A DNA stretch of 64,000 nt from Sphingomonas leidyi (GTDB lineage: Bacteria > Pseudomonadota > Alphaproteobacteria > Sphingomonadales > Sphingomonadaceae): positions 297,538 to 361,537 of the forward strand of contig NZ_JAASQV010000003.1 of assembly GCF_011761945.1 (NCBI RefSeq), read 5' to 3'. Of the stretch, positions 1 through 8,368 are shown piece after piece (the first letter of the stretch is position 1; every line of letters begins with the position of its first letter). The notes below the pieces were generated by a model. It saw nothing but the letters and a program-made list of their open reading frames with translations, was not told where the DNA came from and made no database searches. The position numbers and the translations under genes were made by a program.

Positions 1-1659
1 AAGCCCGCGCCTTCCGCCAATCGCCCCGGCACGCGCACCGCCGGGCTCGACGCGGCGATGCGCGAGGGGGCGACCGCCATGCGCCCAATGGCGCCGCCGA
101 ACCGAGCAACGGCGCCGCCACCGACCGCTCCGGAGCAGATGATGCCCCTGGCTGGGCCGTCGGCCGGTTCTCCCCCGGCCGATGCCGTCGCGCATGCCGC
201 ACGGGCGCTTTCCGCACCATCGGCCGGCCCCGGGGGCAATGCCTCCGATGCGCCGGCACCCGCCATGGCTCCGGCAGCCGGGGCTCGCTCCGGCCCCGTG
301 CTCGCGCCCGTCGTGCAGCGCAAGATCGCCACCGCCATCAGCGCCCCCGCGGCGGGCGCCGCCGAAGCTGCACGGGAGGCACCACCGCCGGGCGCCGCAC
401 CGATCGCAAATGCGGAGACCCGGCCGCGCGCGCAGGGGGGTGAAGCGGGTCTCCCGGCTTCCGCGACCCCGCACGCGCCCCGCAATGCCTCCGAAGCGGG
501 CGGCGCGGCCGAAACATCGGTTTCGTCGGCGGGAAGGGCCGGGGCCCCTTCGCCATCGGGCGAGGCCCTTGTCTCGCCGCCCTCCGATGCGGCGCGTCGG
601 GCGACCACGGGCTCGCGGCGAGGCATCGCGAGTCCGGCAGCCACGCCGCCCGTCGCGGCACGGCAGGCGGAGGGCATGGAACCCACCGCTCCGGCCGACC
701 GGGCATCGTTGCCCGACCCCGCTCCGCTCGATGCCGTGGCGCAGGCGCTTTCCGAGCCCGTGGCGTCGGCTGTCGCGCGCGCTCCGATGCCCGCGGCGCG
801 CGACGCGCCTGCCGCGATGGCTGCGCACCCCGGTCCCTCCGCGCAAACGGCATCGCAGGCTGGGAACGCACCACCGGCCGCTCCCGCACCCGCCCCAGAC
901 TTGCCGGCGGTTCCCCCCGCCGGGCAGCGCGCCGCCCTATCGCAGCGCGCGGCGCAGGAAACCGCCCCGGTGCCGCCGGCACATGCCGGTGCAACCGAGG
1001 CGCCAGGGGCGGGCAGGCCACGCCGTCCCGCTCGGCCCGCCAATGGCGTGTCGGCAGGCGCCCCACCGGTGGCGCCCGCTCCAGCAGCGCAGCGATTTGC
1101 GAAGACGGATAATGGCATTGCGGCAGGCTCCCGGGCGCCTGCGTCCCCCGCTGCCGTGCCGGTCGTCCTCGCCTCGCCCGGTGAGCCCCAGGCGCTTCCC
1201 GCCACCGCCCCGAAGCCGGCGATGCGCGCAGCGCCGGAGTCCGCCCCGCCACCGCTTGCAGCCGCGGCGGGCCCGAGCCGGGGCCGGCAGGCGCGGGATC
1301 GCGGGGCCGCCGGACCGCGCGATACGCAGTCCGCGCCCGGGGGACGGCCTTCCGTGCTCGAACCGGGCGAGGCCGGGGTTCGGCGCCCTTCCCCCGAGAC
1401 ACGCCGCATGCCGGATCGCACACCGGCCAGCGATTTGCCGGCGATGCCGGCGCGCGCACCTGCGACGCGATCGGTGGCGGCGGAAGTCATGCCCCCGCCC
1501 CAGCCCGCGCGCCGGCCTCCGCCCCCCGCACCGCCTTCGGGCGACATCCGCATCGACATCGGCCGTATCGCGATCGACCTGCCGCGTCCGCGCAGCGCGC
1601 CGGCGCGCCCGCAACCGCCGCCGCTAAAGGCCAAGCCGCGCGGGGGGCCTGACGCATGA
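1..1659 (+). CDS. Ala/Pro-rich eCIS-associated protein, 5' end outside window
   Basis: The frame is open from base 1, so the gene probably begins left of the window; the first internal ATG is at 58 (533 aa from there). The product is almost entirely low-complexity Ala/Pro/Gly/Arg sequence without a recognisable catalytic domain, signal peptide or membrane helix. Two short islands stand out: APVVQRKI near nt 304-327, and a hydrophobic C-terminal stretch IRIDIGRIAIDLPRP near nt 1546-1590. From memory, an 'IGRIxI' tail recurs in small proteins next to DUF4255 genes in eCIS loci; this link is inferred. Its stop overlaps the DUF4255 start (ATGA), so it belongs to the operon. Disordered scaffold, loading factor or tape-measure-related protein are possibilities; none is shown. 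Confidence 0.6.
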   Translation, partial: KPAPSANRPGTRTAGLDAAMREGATAMRPMAPPNRATAPPPTAPEQMMPLAGPSAGSPPADAVAHAARALSAPSAGPGGNASDAPAPAMAPAAGARSGPVLAPVVQRKIATAISAPAAGAAEAAREAPPPGAAPIANAETRPRAQGGEAGLPASATPHAPRNASEAGGAAETSVSSAGRAGAPSPSGEALVSPPSDAARRATTGSRRGIASPAATPPVAARQAEGMEPTAPADRASLPDPAPLDAVAQALSEPVASAVARAPMPAARDAPAAMAAHPGPSAQTASQAGNAPPAAPAPAPDLPAVPPAGQRAALSQRAAQETAPVPPAHAGATEAPGAGRPRRPARPANGVSAGAPPVAPAPAAQRFAKTDNGIAAGSRAPASPAAVPVVLASPGEPQALPATAPKPAMRAAPESAPPPLAAAAGPSRGRQARDRGAAGPRDTQSAPGGRPSVLEPGEAGVRRPSPETRRMPDRTPASDLPAMPARAPATRSVAAEVMPPPQPARRPPPPAPPSGDIRIDIGRIAIDLPRPRSAPARPQPPPLKAKPRGGPDA

Positions 1660-2882
1660 ATTCCAGCTTCTCGATCGCCGCCTGCACCGTGGCGATCGCC
1701 GACCGGCTGCACATGTTCATCGGCGATGCGGTGCCGGGTGCGCGAGTGACTACGCTCAATCCGGGCTCGGAGGCACTGCGCACCGGCGATCCGTTCGTGA
1801 ACCTCTATCTGTTCCGCACCACCCGTAACGGCTTCGTCTCGAACAACGACCTGCCGACGCGCGGGCCGCTGGGCGGCGCGAAGAACTCGCCGGTGCTCAA
1901 GCTCGACCTCGATTATATGATCACCTTCTTCGGGGACGATGCGCGGCTCGATCCCCAGCGGCTGCTCGGGCTGGTCGCGGGCGGGCTCAATGCCGAACCC
2001 TATATACCGCGCGACATGCTGCGCGCGGCGGTGGCGAGCACGCCCTGGCTCGGTGGCGGGGCCGGCAGCCAGGAATTGCCGCGCGACGAGATCGTGGTGA
2101 CGCCGCTCAACATGGCGCCGGATGCCATGGCGCGGCTATGGTCCGAATTCGTCAACGTCCCCTATCAGCTCACGCAACTCTATACGGCGATGCCGATCGC
2201 GATCGAATACCGGTTGCCGGTCGAGCCGGTATTGCCCGTGCGCCGCATCGGCCTGCGCGCGCTTCCGTCGCGTTCGATCGTGATCGTCGACATCGTCGAC
2301 GCGGACGATCCGGATCTGCCGATTTCGGGCGGCTGCACGCTGGCGGTCCGCACCCCCAATCCCGCCCAGCCCGGCCTTTCCGTGCTGCTGAACGGTGTCG
2401 CGGCGAAGGATGTGACCAGCGGCTTCGATGCGCAGGGCCATGCCGCACTGCTCCTGCCGCTGACCAGCGCCCAGCCCGCGCCTCTCGCCTCTGGCAGCCT
2501 GACGGTGAAGCTGGTGAAGCACGGCCCCGACGGCGAGGGCATAGAAGCGGAATCTCCCGCCTTCGCGACCAGCATCGTGCCGGGTTTCGCCGGCGCGCCG
2601 TCCATAGGCACCGACGGCAGGCAGCTCGACTTCGCGATGGCGCTGCCGGTGCCCGCCCAGGCGAGCGCGACTGCGCTTCTCTTCGCTCGCGGCGCGAAAT
2701 CAACTTCCTACAAGATCCCCTGCCTCCCCCGCACCGCGGCCGCGACTGCGCTGGCTGCCCCGCTCGCCGGGGTCTCCCCCGGGGAGTATCTGGTCAGCAT
2801 CGAGGTCGACGGCATCGCCAGCCTGCTCGACTGGAAGGACGGCGCCTATACCGGCCCGCGCGTCACGGTGCCGGGGAGCTGA
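1656..2882 (+). CDS. DUF4255 (Pvc16-like) contractile-tail terminator/cap protein
   Basis: A 408-aa protein. The N-terminal ~190 residues match the DUF4255/Pvc16 N-terminal family: a start like SIAACTVAIADRL, then NLYLFRTTRNG and LKLDLDYMITFFGDD, followed by TPLNMAPDAMARLWSEF and a conserved region around YRLPVEP. In eCIS and related particles this family caps the tube/sheath at the end away from the baseplate. The C-terminal half is beta-rich and looks like an added Ig-like segment. The ATG overlaps the upstream stop, and the AAA+ ATPase gene starts two bases after its stop, the usual Pvc15/Pvc16 partnership. The family is clear; the capping role follows from family knowledge. Confidence 0.88.
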   Translation: MNSSFSIAACTVAIADRLHMFIGDAVPGARVTTLNPGSEALRTGDPFVNLYLFRTTRNGFVSNNDLPTRGPLGGAKNSPVLKLDLDYMITFFGDDARLDPQRLLGLVAGGLNAEPYIPRDMLRAAVASTPWLGGGAGSQELPRDEIVVTPLNMAPDAMARLWSEFVNVPYQLTQLYTAMPIAIEYRLPVEPVLPVRRIGLRALPSRSIVIVDIVDADDPDLPISGGCTLAVRTPNPAQPGLSVLLNGVAAKDVTSGFDAQGHAALLLPLTSAQPAPLASGSLTVKLVKHGPDGEGIEAESPAFATSIVPGFAGAPSIGTDGRQLDFAMALPVPAQASATALLFARGAKSTSYKIPCLPRTAAATALAAPLAGVSPGEYLVSIEVDGIASLLDWKDGAYTGPRVTVPGS

Positions 2883-2884
2883 CG

Positions 2885-4852
2885 ATGGCGGAGATCCCTC
2901 ACGTCGCCCGCCTGCAGGGCGCGGTCACCGCGGTCGAGCGCATGCTCGAGGACTATGCCCGCACCCGATCGCGCCCCGGTCTGCGCCACGAGCCCCACCT
3001 CCCCCCGGAGGCCGGGCTGGGCGAACCGGTCCCCGGATCGGCATTCGACGCGCTTGCCAGCTGGTTCTCGCTCACGGCCTTCGAGCAGGGCGTGGTCGCG
3101 CTGGCCGCCGGCTTCGAGATATCGCCCGACATCGCCAATCTTTGTGCGCTCGCACAAGGCGATCCCGCGACTCCCTATCCGACGACGCTCCTCGCGCTCG
3201 CCATCTTCGCCGATCTCGAGGGCGCATCCCAAGCCGCGTTCGCGCCCTCGGCGCCGCTCCGATACTGGCAGCTGATCAAGGCCGAAGGCGCGCAGCCGGG
3301 AAGCCGGCTCCAGCAGCGCTTCGTCATGCCGGACGCAGTGCTCTCGTTCCTCGTCGGCCAGCCGGTGCTCGATGATGCCCTTGCCGACATCGTCCGCCCG
3401 CTCGACCTCGCGCCACAGCTGCCCGCCGACGGCGTCCTCGCGCAGCGGCTCGCCCGGACCGTCCTCGCATCGGGCATGGACGCGACGCTCCATCTCGCCG
3501 CCGAACCGAGCCGCCGCGCGCTCGGCGTGGCGGCGGGCGCCGCGGCAGCGCTCGGCCTCCTGCCCTTCCACCTGCCGCTCGCCCGCCTCACCCCGGAAGC
3601 CGAGGGCGACGGCTTCTTCCGGCTGTGGCAACGCGATCGGCTCGCGCTGCGCGGCGCGCTGCTCCTGTCCTTCGAGGAGCCGCCGGGCGAGTTCCAGCTG
3701 AGCGCGATCTGCCGGCTGATCGGCGAAGGAACCGGCCCATTGTTCCTCGTGGGCGCCGCAGGCCAGTCCATCGCCGAGCGCGCGCCCGGCGCCGTGATCC
3801 GCATGTCCTTGCCCAAGGCCGATCCGGGCGAGGTCGCCGATCATCTCGCCGCCGGCCTGGGCCAGGATGCCACACCCGCCCTGCGCGACGTCGCCGCCCG
3901 CTTCCGCCTGCCGCTGCCGACGCTGGAGAGCTGCGCCACCGTGGCGCGTGCCAAGGCGGAGGAGACCGAAGCCCCCGCATCGCAGGCGGCGATCCTGGAC
4001 GAGATGCTGCCGCTGCTCCGCGATCAGGTGCGCGAGGCGATGAGCGGCCTCGCCGATCCGGTGCCGGTGCGGATGACGCTGGACAATCTCATCCTGCCCG
4101 AGGCCACCCGAGCCGTATTGGGGCAGATCATCGCCCGGCAGCGCAACCGGTCGCGCGTGATGGAGGAGTGGGGATTTGCGGGCGCAGGCGGCGGCGCGCA
4201 GGGCATGAGCGTGCTGTTCGCCGGCCCGAGCGGCACCGGCAAGACGATGGCGGCGGAAGCGCTTGCGCATACATTGTCGCTCGACCTGTTCCGGGTCGAT
4301 CTGTCGCGGATCGTCGACAAATATATCGGCGAGACCGAGAAGCGGCTCGCGGCGCTGTTCGATGCGGCCGACATGACCGACGCGATCCTGCTGTTCGACG
4401 AAGCCGACGTGCTGTTCGGCAGGCGAACCGAAGTGAAGGATTCGCACGACCACTATGCCAATCTCGAAGTCGGCTATCTGCTCCAGCGGATCGAGGCGTT
4501 CCGCGGGATCGCGGTGCTCACCACCAACCTGGCGAACGCGATCGACGATGCATTTGCGCGCCGCTTCGCCTTCAGCCTGCATTTCGAATTCCCCTCGCCC
4601 GACGAGCGCCGGCGCATCTGGCACGGCGCCTTTCCGGCCGCGGCGCCGGCCAGCGGACTCGATTGGGATCGGCTCGCGCGGCTGACGCTCACCGGCGGCC
4701 AGATCCGCGTCGTCTCGATCAACGCGGCGATGCTCGCCTCGGAGGAGGAGGCCGCGATCTCGATGGGCCACATCGCCCGCGCGCTGGAAAGCGAATATGC
4801 CAAGCAGCGCCGGCGCGTGCCGCCCGCCGAACTCGCGGACTGGCCGGCATGA
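2885..4852 (+). CDS. AAA+ ATPase of contractile injection system (Pvc15-like)
   Basis: A 655-aa AAA+ ATPase. The ATG at 2885 was chosen because it lies two bases after the DUF4255 stop and begins MAEIPHVARLQGAVTAVE; the longer open frame upstream only overlaps that gene. Residues 1 to about 400 are the helical N-terminal part typical of eCIS ATPases. The ATPase core has Walker A GPSGTGKT (about residues 447-454), Walker B LLFDEADVLFG (about 502-512), a sensor-1-like TTNLAN and an arginine-finger-like DDAFARRFAF. Every eCIS locus carries such an ATPase, thought to act in assembly or cargo handling rather than firing. Translation is coupled to the next gene by ATGA. Confidence 0.92.
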   Translation: MAEIPHVARLQGAVTAVERMLEDYARTRSRPGLRHEPHLPPEAGLGEPVPGSAFDALASWFSLTAFEQGVVALAAGFEISPDIANLCALAQGDPATPYPTTLLALAIFADLEGASQAAFAPSAPLRYWQLIKAEGAQPGSRLQQRFVMPDAVLSFLVGQPVLDDALADIVRPLDLAPQLPADGVLAQRLARTVLASGMDATLHLAAEPSRRALGVAAGAAAALGLLPFHLPLARLTPEAEGDGFFRLWQRDRLALRGALLLSFEEPPGEFQLSAICRLIGEGTGPLFLVGAAGQSIAERAPGAVIRMSLPKADPGEVADHLAAGLGQDATPALRDVAARFRLPLPTLESCATVARAKAEETEAPASQAAILDEMLPLLRDQVREAMSGLADPVPVRMTLDNLILPEATRAVLGQIIARQRNRSRVMEEWGFAGAGGGAQGMSVLFAGPSGTGKTMAAEALAHTLSLDLFRVDLSRIVDKYIGETEKRLAALFDAADMTDAILLFDEADVLFGRRTEVKDSHDHYANLEVGYLLQRIEAFRGIAVLTTNLANAIDDAFARRFAFSLHFEFPSPDERRRIWHGAFPAAAPASGLDWDRLARLTLTGGQIRVVSINAAMLASEEEAAISMGHIARALESEYAKQRRRVPPAELADWPA

Positions 4853-5028
4853 ACCGTCCTCCCCGCCCGCCCGCCAATCTGTCCGCATCGATCGACGCGG
4901 CAATCTCTCGCGACCCGCGCGTGCGCGCCACGCTGGCCCGGCTCGACGCCGGACAACGCGACCATGTCCGCCGCGCGATCGCCCAGGCGATCCGGGCCAA
5001 GCTGCGCGAACGCGGAGGCCCGCAATGA
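4849..5028 (+). CDS. 59-residue basic protein between ATPase and tube adaptor
   Basis: A small ORF of 59 aa whose ATG overlaps the ATPase stop (ATGA at 4849) and whose TGA overlaps the next start (ATGA at 5025). This double coupling is the main argument that it is real. The sequence is Arg-rich and predicted helical after a Pro-rich beginning, with a tail of the form RAIAQAIRAKLRERGG. No known domain is recognised. The position suggests an assembly factor or small baseplate component; this is inference only. Confidence 0.65.
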   Translation: MNRPPRPPANLSASIDAAISRDPRVRATLARLDAGQRDHVRRAIAQAIRAKLRERGGPQ

Positions 5029-5675
5029 CGCCCTATCCCAACAGTCCGCATATCCTGAAGGCGGCCCTGATCAGCATGGGCGGCACCATTCCGGTTCCCC
5101 GGCTGATCCTGCTGCAATACAATCCCGCCGAGCTCACGCGCCAGCTCCATCCCGATTTCGAGAAGACGGGAGATACCCCCACCGGCACCAACCTGCTCGC
5201 CGGCCCCGCGGTCGAGACGATCCAGATGACCGCGCGGATCAGCGCAGTCGACCAGCTCGAGAGCAACGACGCGACGGCGATGGCGTTCGGCATCCACCCC
5301 CAGCTCGCCACGCTGGAGATGATGCTGTTCCCGACGACAAGCTCCATCGTGCAGAGCCTGGCCCAGATGGCGCTCGGCGTGCTCGAGATCGTGCCGCCGG
5401 AATCCCCGCTCACCGTGTTCGTCTGGGGTCCGCAGCGCGTGCTACCCGTTCAGATCACCAGCTACAGCGTCACCGAGACGATGCACGACACGCGCCTAAA
5501 TCCCATCGACGCGAATGTGACGATGGACATGAAGGTACTGACCTATCAGGATTTTTCACCCAGCCAGACCGGCTTTTACCTCTATCTCGCCAATCTCGCC
5601 GAGCGCGAACTGATGTCGGCCGTGGGCACGGTGCAGAGCGGTGCCAGCATCATCTCGGGAGCGCTGTCGCTATGA
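5025..5675 (+). CDS. CIS tube-baseplate adaptor protein (Pvc7 N-terminal-type domain)
   Basis: A 216-aa protein resembling the contractile-injection-system tube-protein domain at the start of Pvc7/Afp7. Features include IPVPRLILLQYNPAELTR near residues 20-40, a middle part PPLLTVFVWG-like (ESPLTVFVWGPQRVLPVQ) and ITSYSVTETMHDTRLNPIDA, typical of proteins that match tube symmetry to the spike hub. In PVC the same polypeptide also carries a LysM domain; here the LysM-like part is the next, separate ORF. Start and stop overlap both neighbours by ATGA. No signal peptide or membrane helix, as expected for a particle component assembled in the cytoplasm. Confidence 0.85.
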   Translation: MTPYPNSPHILKAALISMGGTIPVPRLILLQYNPAELTRQLHPDFEKTGDTPTGTNLLAGPAVETIQMTARISAVDQLESNDATAMAFGIHPQLATLEMMLFPTTSSIVQSLAQMALGVLEIVPPESPLTVFVWGPQRVLPVQITSYSVTETMHDTRLNPIDANVTMDMKVLTYQDFSPSQTGFYLYLANLAERELMSAVGTVQSGASIISGALSL

Positions 5676-6130
5676 CCGGCCGCCGCCTCAGCCGCTATCC
5701 GGTGCAGATCGAGCATGCCGCCCCCGGCAAGCTGGTCCGCACCCGCACGCGCCATGTTTCCGCGACTTCCTCCTCGACCTCCGGCGCCGATGCGGCAACG
5801 GATGCCAAGGACGCCGTTCCCTATCTCGCGCGCACCATCCTGCCGCTGGCGACCACGTTCCAGCCGCAGACCAGCTACACGATCCAGGCCGGCGACCGGA
5901 TCGACAATATCTCGGCCAGGCTGCTCGGCGATCCGCTGCTCTACTGGATGCTGCTCGAGGCCAACAATGCGAGCGACCCCGCCACGCTGTGCGCGGTGCC
6001 GGGGCGAAAGATCGTCGTTCCGGCCGTGGTGGGCCAGGCCAACGACCCGTTCGACCAGCCCAAGGCCTCGCGCCGCGGAACGGCCGCCGCGCCCACCGAC
6101 CAGACCGACGACCGCGAGGAAAGCGCATGA
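5672..6130 (+). CDS. LysM-like tail protein (Pvc7 C-terminal-type part)
   Basis: A 152-aa protein. Residues about 70-120 form one LysM/tail-protein-X-like module: SYTIQAGDRIDNISARLLGD, then LYWMLLEANNASDP and PGRKIVVPA. The N-terminal 60 residues are Ser/Thr/Ala-rich and the C-terminus is charged and low-complexity. In phage and eCIS tails such modules bind near the baseplate hub, at the tube junction. It overlaps the upstream adaptor and downstream hub by ATGA, consistent with a split Pvc7. Peptidoglycan binding is not implied, since tail-type LysM modules are structural. Confidence 0.82.
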   Translation: MTGRRLSRYPVQIEHAAPGKLVRTRTRHVSATSSSTSGADAATDAKDAVPYLARTILPLATTFQPQTSYTIQAGDRIDNISARLLGDPLLYWMLLEANNASDPATLCAVPGRKIVVPAVVGQANDPFDQPKASRRGTAAAPTDQTDDREESA

Positions 6131-7281
6131 GCTTTCCCGTCGGCGTCCAGCTCGCCGTGCTGGCGGGCACCCAGGAGGTTCCCACCCCGATCGGGCCCGG
6201 GCTGGCCGATCTGCTGATCGAGGCCGAGGTGACCGAAGTGGCCGACGGCCAGTCGGCATTCCGCCTGACGTTCGGCGCGCAGCGGACCGACAATGGCAAG
6301 GGCATGCAGGTCCAGGTGCTCGCCGACGGCCGCCTCGCCACGGGCAATCGCGTGCTGATCATGGCGATGCAGGCCGCGCTGCCGACCGTGCTGATCGATG
6401 GGCTGATCACCGATATCTGGCTCGATCCGGCGAAGAATCCGAGCCAGAGCCGCGTCGTGATCAGTGGGGCCGACCTGAGCGTGGCCATGGACCTGACCGA
6501 GAAGATCCGCGGCTATCCCGACATGGACGACGAGCTGATCGTGCTCGAGATCCTGGCCGAATATGAGCGGTTCGCGATCGTCCCGGAGACGATCCCGCCG
6601 GTCGAAGCCGATTTCCCCACGATCGTCCAGCGCACGCCGATCCAGTACGGCACCGATCTCGAATATCTCTACACCCTCGCGAACCGCTACGGTTATGTGT
6701 TCACGCTGCGCCCCGGCGCGGTGCCGCTCACCAACACCGCCTATTGGGGCCCGCCCAAGCGCGTCGGCATCCCCGCGCCCGCGCTCACCGTGGGCAACAG
6801 CACGTTCACCAATGTCGACCAGCTGACCTTCACGCAGGACGGCCGTTCCGCCTTCCAGGTCTCGGGCCTGATCCCGGGCCCGCTCGAAGCGACTCCGGCA
6901 TTGCCGGTGATGGCGCTCGAGCCGACGCTCCTGCCGCCGCTCGCCCTCAAGAGCCCGTTCCCGATCTCCTCGCTGCTCGGCATGAAGCTGCCGGCCGGAT
7001 CGGACGGATTCGACGAGATCCGGGCGATGGGCTTCGCACAGGGGCGCGTCAACCGATCCTCCACGACGGTCGCCAAGGCGGAAGGGGCGCTCAGCGTAGA
7101 GAAATATGGTTCGATCCTGCGTGCCGGCGGCCTCGTCGGGGTGCGCGGCGCGGGCACGACCTTCGACGGCAATTGGAGCGTCGCGGAGGTGCATCACAAA
7201 CTCAAGCGGAACGAATACAAGCAGACGTTCAAGCTGGAGCGCGACGGCACCGACCCGCTGTTACCGGTGGTGGTGCCATGA
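6127..7281 (+). CDS. Phage late control D / gp27-like hub protein (Pvc8 N-terminal part)
   Basis: A 384-aa protein starting MSFPVGVQLAVLAGTQEVPT, with the layout of gpD/gp27-type hub proteins: a first beta domain (residues about 1-110) with AFRLTFGAQRT, a middle section with the YGTDLEYLYTLANRYGYVF signature (about 178-196), and a C-terminal segment with NWSVAEVHHKLKRNEYKQTFKLERDG, typical of the end of VgrG/gpD hub domains. The ATG at 6127 overlaps the LysM gene stop. In PVC, hub and spike are fused as Pvc8/VgrG; here the spike is the next gene. Confidence 0.85.
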   Translation: MSFPVGVQLAVLAGTQEVPTPIGPGLADLLIEAEVTEVADGQSAFRLTFGAQRTDNGKGMQVQVLADGRLATGNRVLIMAMQAALPTVLIDGLITDIWLDPAKNPSQSRVVISGADLSVAMDLTEKIRGYPDMDDELIVLEILAEYERFAIVPETIPPVEADFPTIVQRTPIQYGTDLEYLYTLANRYGYVFTLRPGAVPLTNTAYWGPPKRVGIPAPALTVGNSTFTNVDQLTFTQDGRSAFQVSGLIPGPLEATPALPVMALEPTLLPPLALKSPFPISSLLGMKLPAGSDGFDEIRAMGFAQGRVNRSSTTVAKAEGALSVEKYGSILRAGGLVGVRGAGTTFDGNWSVAEVHHKLKRNEYKQTFKLERDGTDPLLPVVVP

Positions 7282-7308
7282 ACGCGCGGCACGGCCGGGG
7301 AGGCAAGG

Positions 7309-7902
7309 ATGAAGCAGTTCTGGGGCAAGTATCGCGGGATCGTCGTCGACAACGAGGATCCGCTGATGCTCGGCCGGCTCCAGGTGCTGGTGCCGATGGT
7401 GCTCGGCGAAGTGGCGACGGCATGGGCGATGCCCTGCGTTCCCTATGCCGGACTGCAGGTGGGCTTCTACATGATGCCGCCGGTGGGCGCGGCGATCTGG
7501 GTGGAATTCGAGGGCGGCGACCTCGACTATCCGATCTGGGCGGGCTGTTTCTGGCGCGAGGGCGAGCGCCCGATCGAGGCGGAGCTGCCGACGATGCGCA
7601 TGATCCAGACCAGCTCGGGCAAGCTGCTGTTCAACGACCTGCCGGGCGAGGGCGGCTTCACGCTGACGGTGACCGATCCCGCCGTGGCGGTGCCGGTGGT
7701 GGTGAGCGGATCGAGCACCGGCGTGGTGATCAGCCTGGCGGAAATCCGCATCACGATGAACGAATCCGGCGTCAACATCCTCGCCGAGCCGGGCACGCTG
7801 GCGGTGACGATGGAGGGATTCACCATCGCCCATGGCTCGGCGATGGTGGGCGGCGTCGAGCCCGAGGTCTCGATCAACGAGGGCGGGCTCACCGTGCTGT
7901 AG
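7309..7902 (+). CDS. Baseplate spike protein, gpV/gp5 OB-fold type (Pvc8 C-terminal part)
   Basis: A 197-aa protein. The N-terminal ~90 residues form a gp5/VgrG-type OB fold: GKYRGIVVDNEDPLMLGRLQ, then VPYAG, PPVGAAIWVEFEGGD and YPIWAGCFW. The remainder is short-repeat beta sequence rich in Val/Thr/Gly, compatible with a trimeric needle. The ATG at 7309 is preferred over that at 7278, which is in another frame; GGGGAGGCAAGG just upstream is a good ribosome-binding site. With the preceding hub it would form the central spike. No separate PAAR tip gene is recognised in the window. Confidence 0.85.
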   Translation: MKQFWGKYRGIVVDNEDPLMLGRLQVLVPMVLGEVATAWAMPCVPYAGLQVGFYMMPPVGAAIWVEFEGGDLDYPIWAGCFWREGERPIEAELPTMRMIQTSSGKLLFNDLPGEGGFTLTVTDPAVAVPVVVSGSSTGVVISLAEIRITMNESGVNILAEPGTLAVTMEGFTIAHGSAMVGGVEPEVSINEGGLTVL

Positions 7903-7939
7903 CCGCTTCGATGACGAGCGGCGGTCGGGAGGCGCGCGG

Positions 7940-8365
7940 ATGACGGGCTATCTGGGCTTTCCCTATCAGATCGACGGATCGGGGCAGACTGCGACGACCG
8001 ATCTCCCGACCTATGTGCAGAACCTGATCCTGCTCGTCTTCGAGACCAATCCGGGCGAACGCGTCAATCGTCCGGATTTCGGCGCCGGCATGCGCCAGCT
8101 GGTCTTCGGAGGCATGGATGCGGCGCTCGCCAGCGCGGCCGAGACGCTGGTGCGCAGCAAGTTGATCCAGTTCCTGGGCGATGCCATCTCGATCAACACG
8201 CTGACCGTGACCATGGGCAACGAGACGGTGACCGTCGACCTGACCTATTTCGTCACGCACACCCAGACCGCGGCGGGCACGTCGATCACCGTGCCCCTAC
8301 CCGGCTACAGCGCGACGCCGCAGGGCGGGAGCACTACCGCCACCGCTTCGATTCCGGACTATTGA
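7940..8365 (+). CDS. GPW/gp25-family baseplate protein (Pvc9-like)
   Basis: A 141-aa protein with the gp25/gpW signature: an N-terminal GFPYQIDGSGQT, an ILLVFETNPGERVNRPDFGAGM core and a beta-rich C-terminal half. This family forms the baseplate wedge component that nucleates the sheath. The start at 7940 is preceded by GGGAGGCGCGC. It stops three bases before the following J-like gene, keeping operon spacing. The last ~20 residues are Gly/Ser/Thr-rich and probably disordered. Confidence 0.9.
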   Translation: MTGYLGFPYQIDGSGQTATTDLPTYVQNLILLVFETNPGERVNRPDFGAGMRQLVFGGMDAALASAAETLVRSKLIQFLGDAISINTLTVTMGNETVTVDLTYFVTHTQTAAGTSITVPLPGYSATPQGGSTTATASIPDY

Positions 8366-8368
8366 GCG

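Noticed and set aside
7911..7943. 10-codon frame between spike and gp25 genes
   Set aside because: It is too short and its composition is accidental; gp25 has its own ribosome-binding site.
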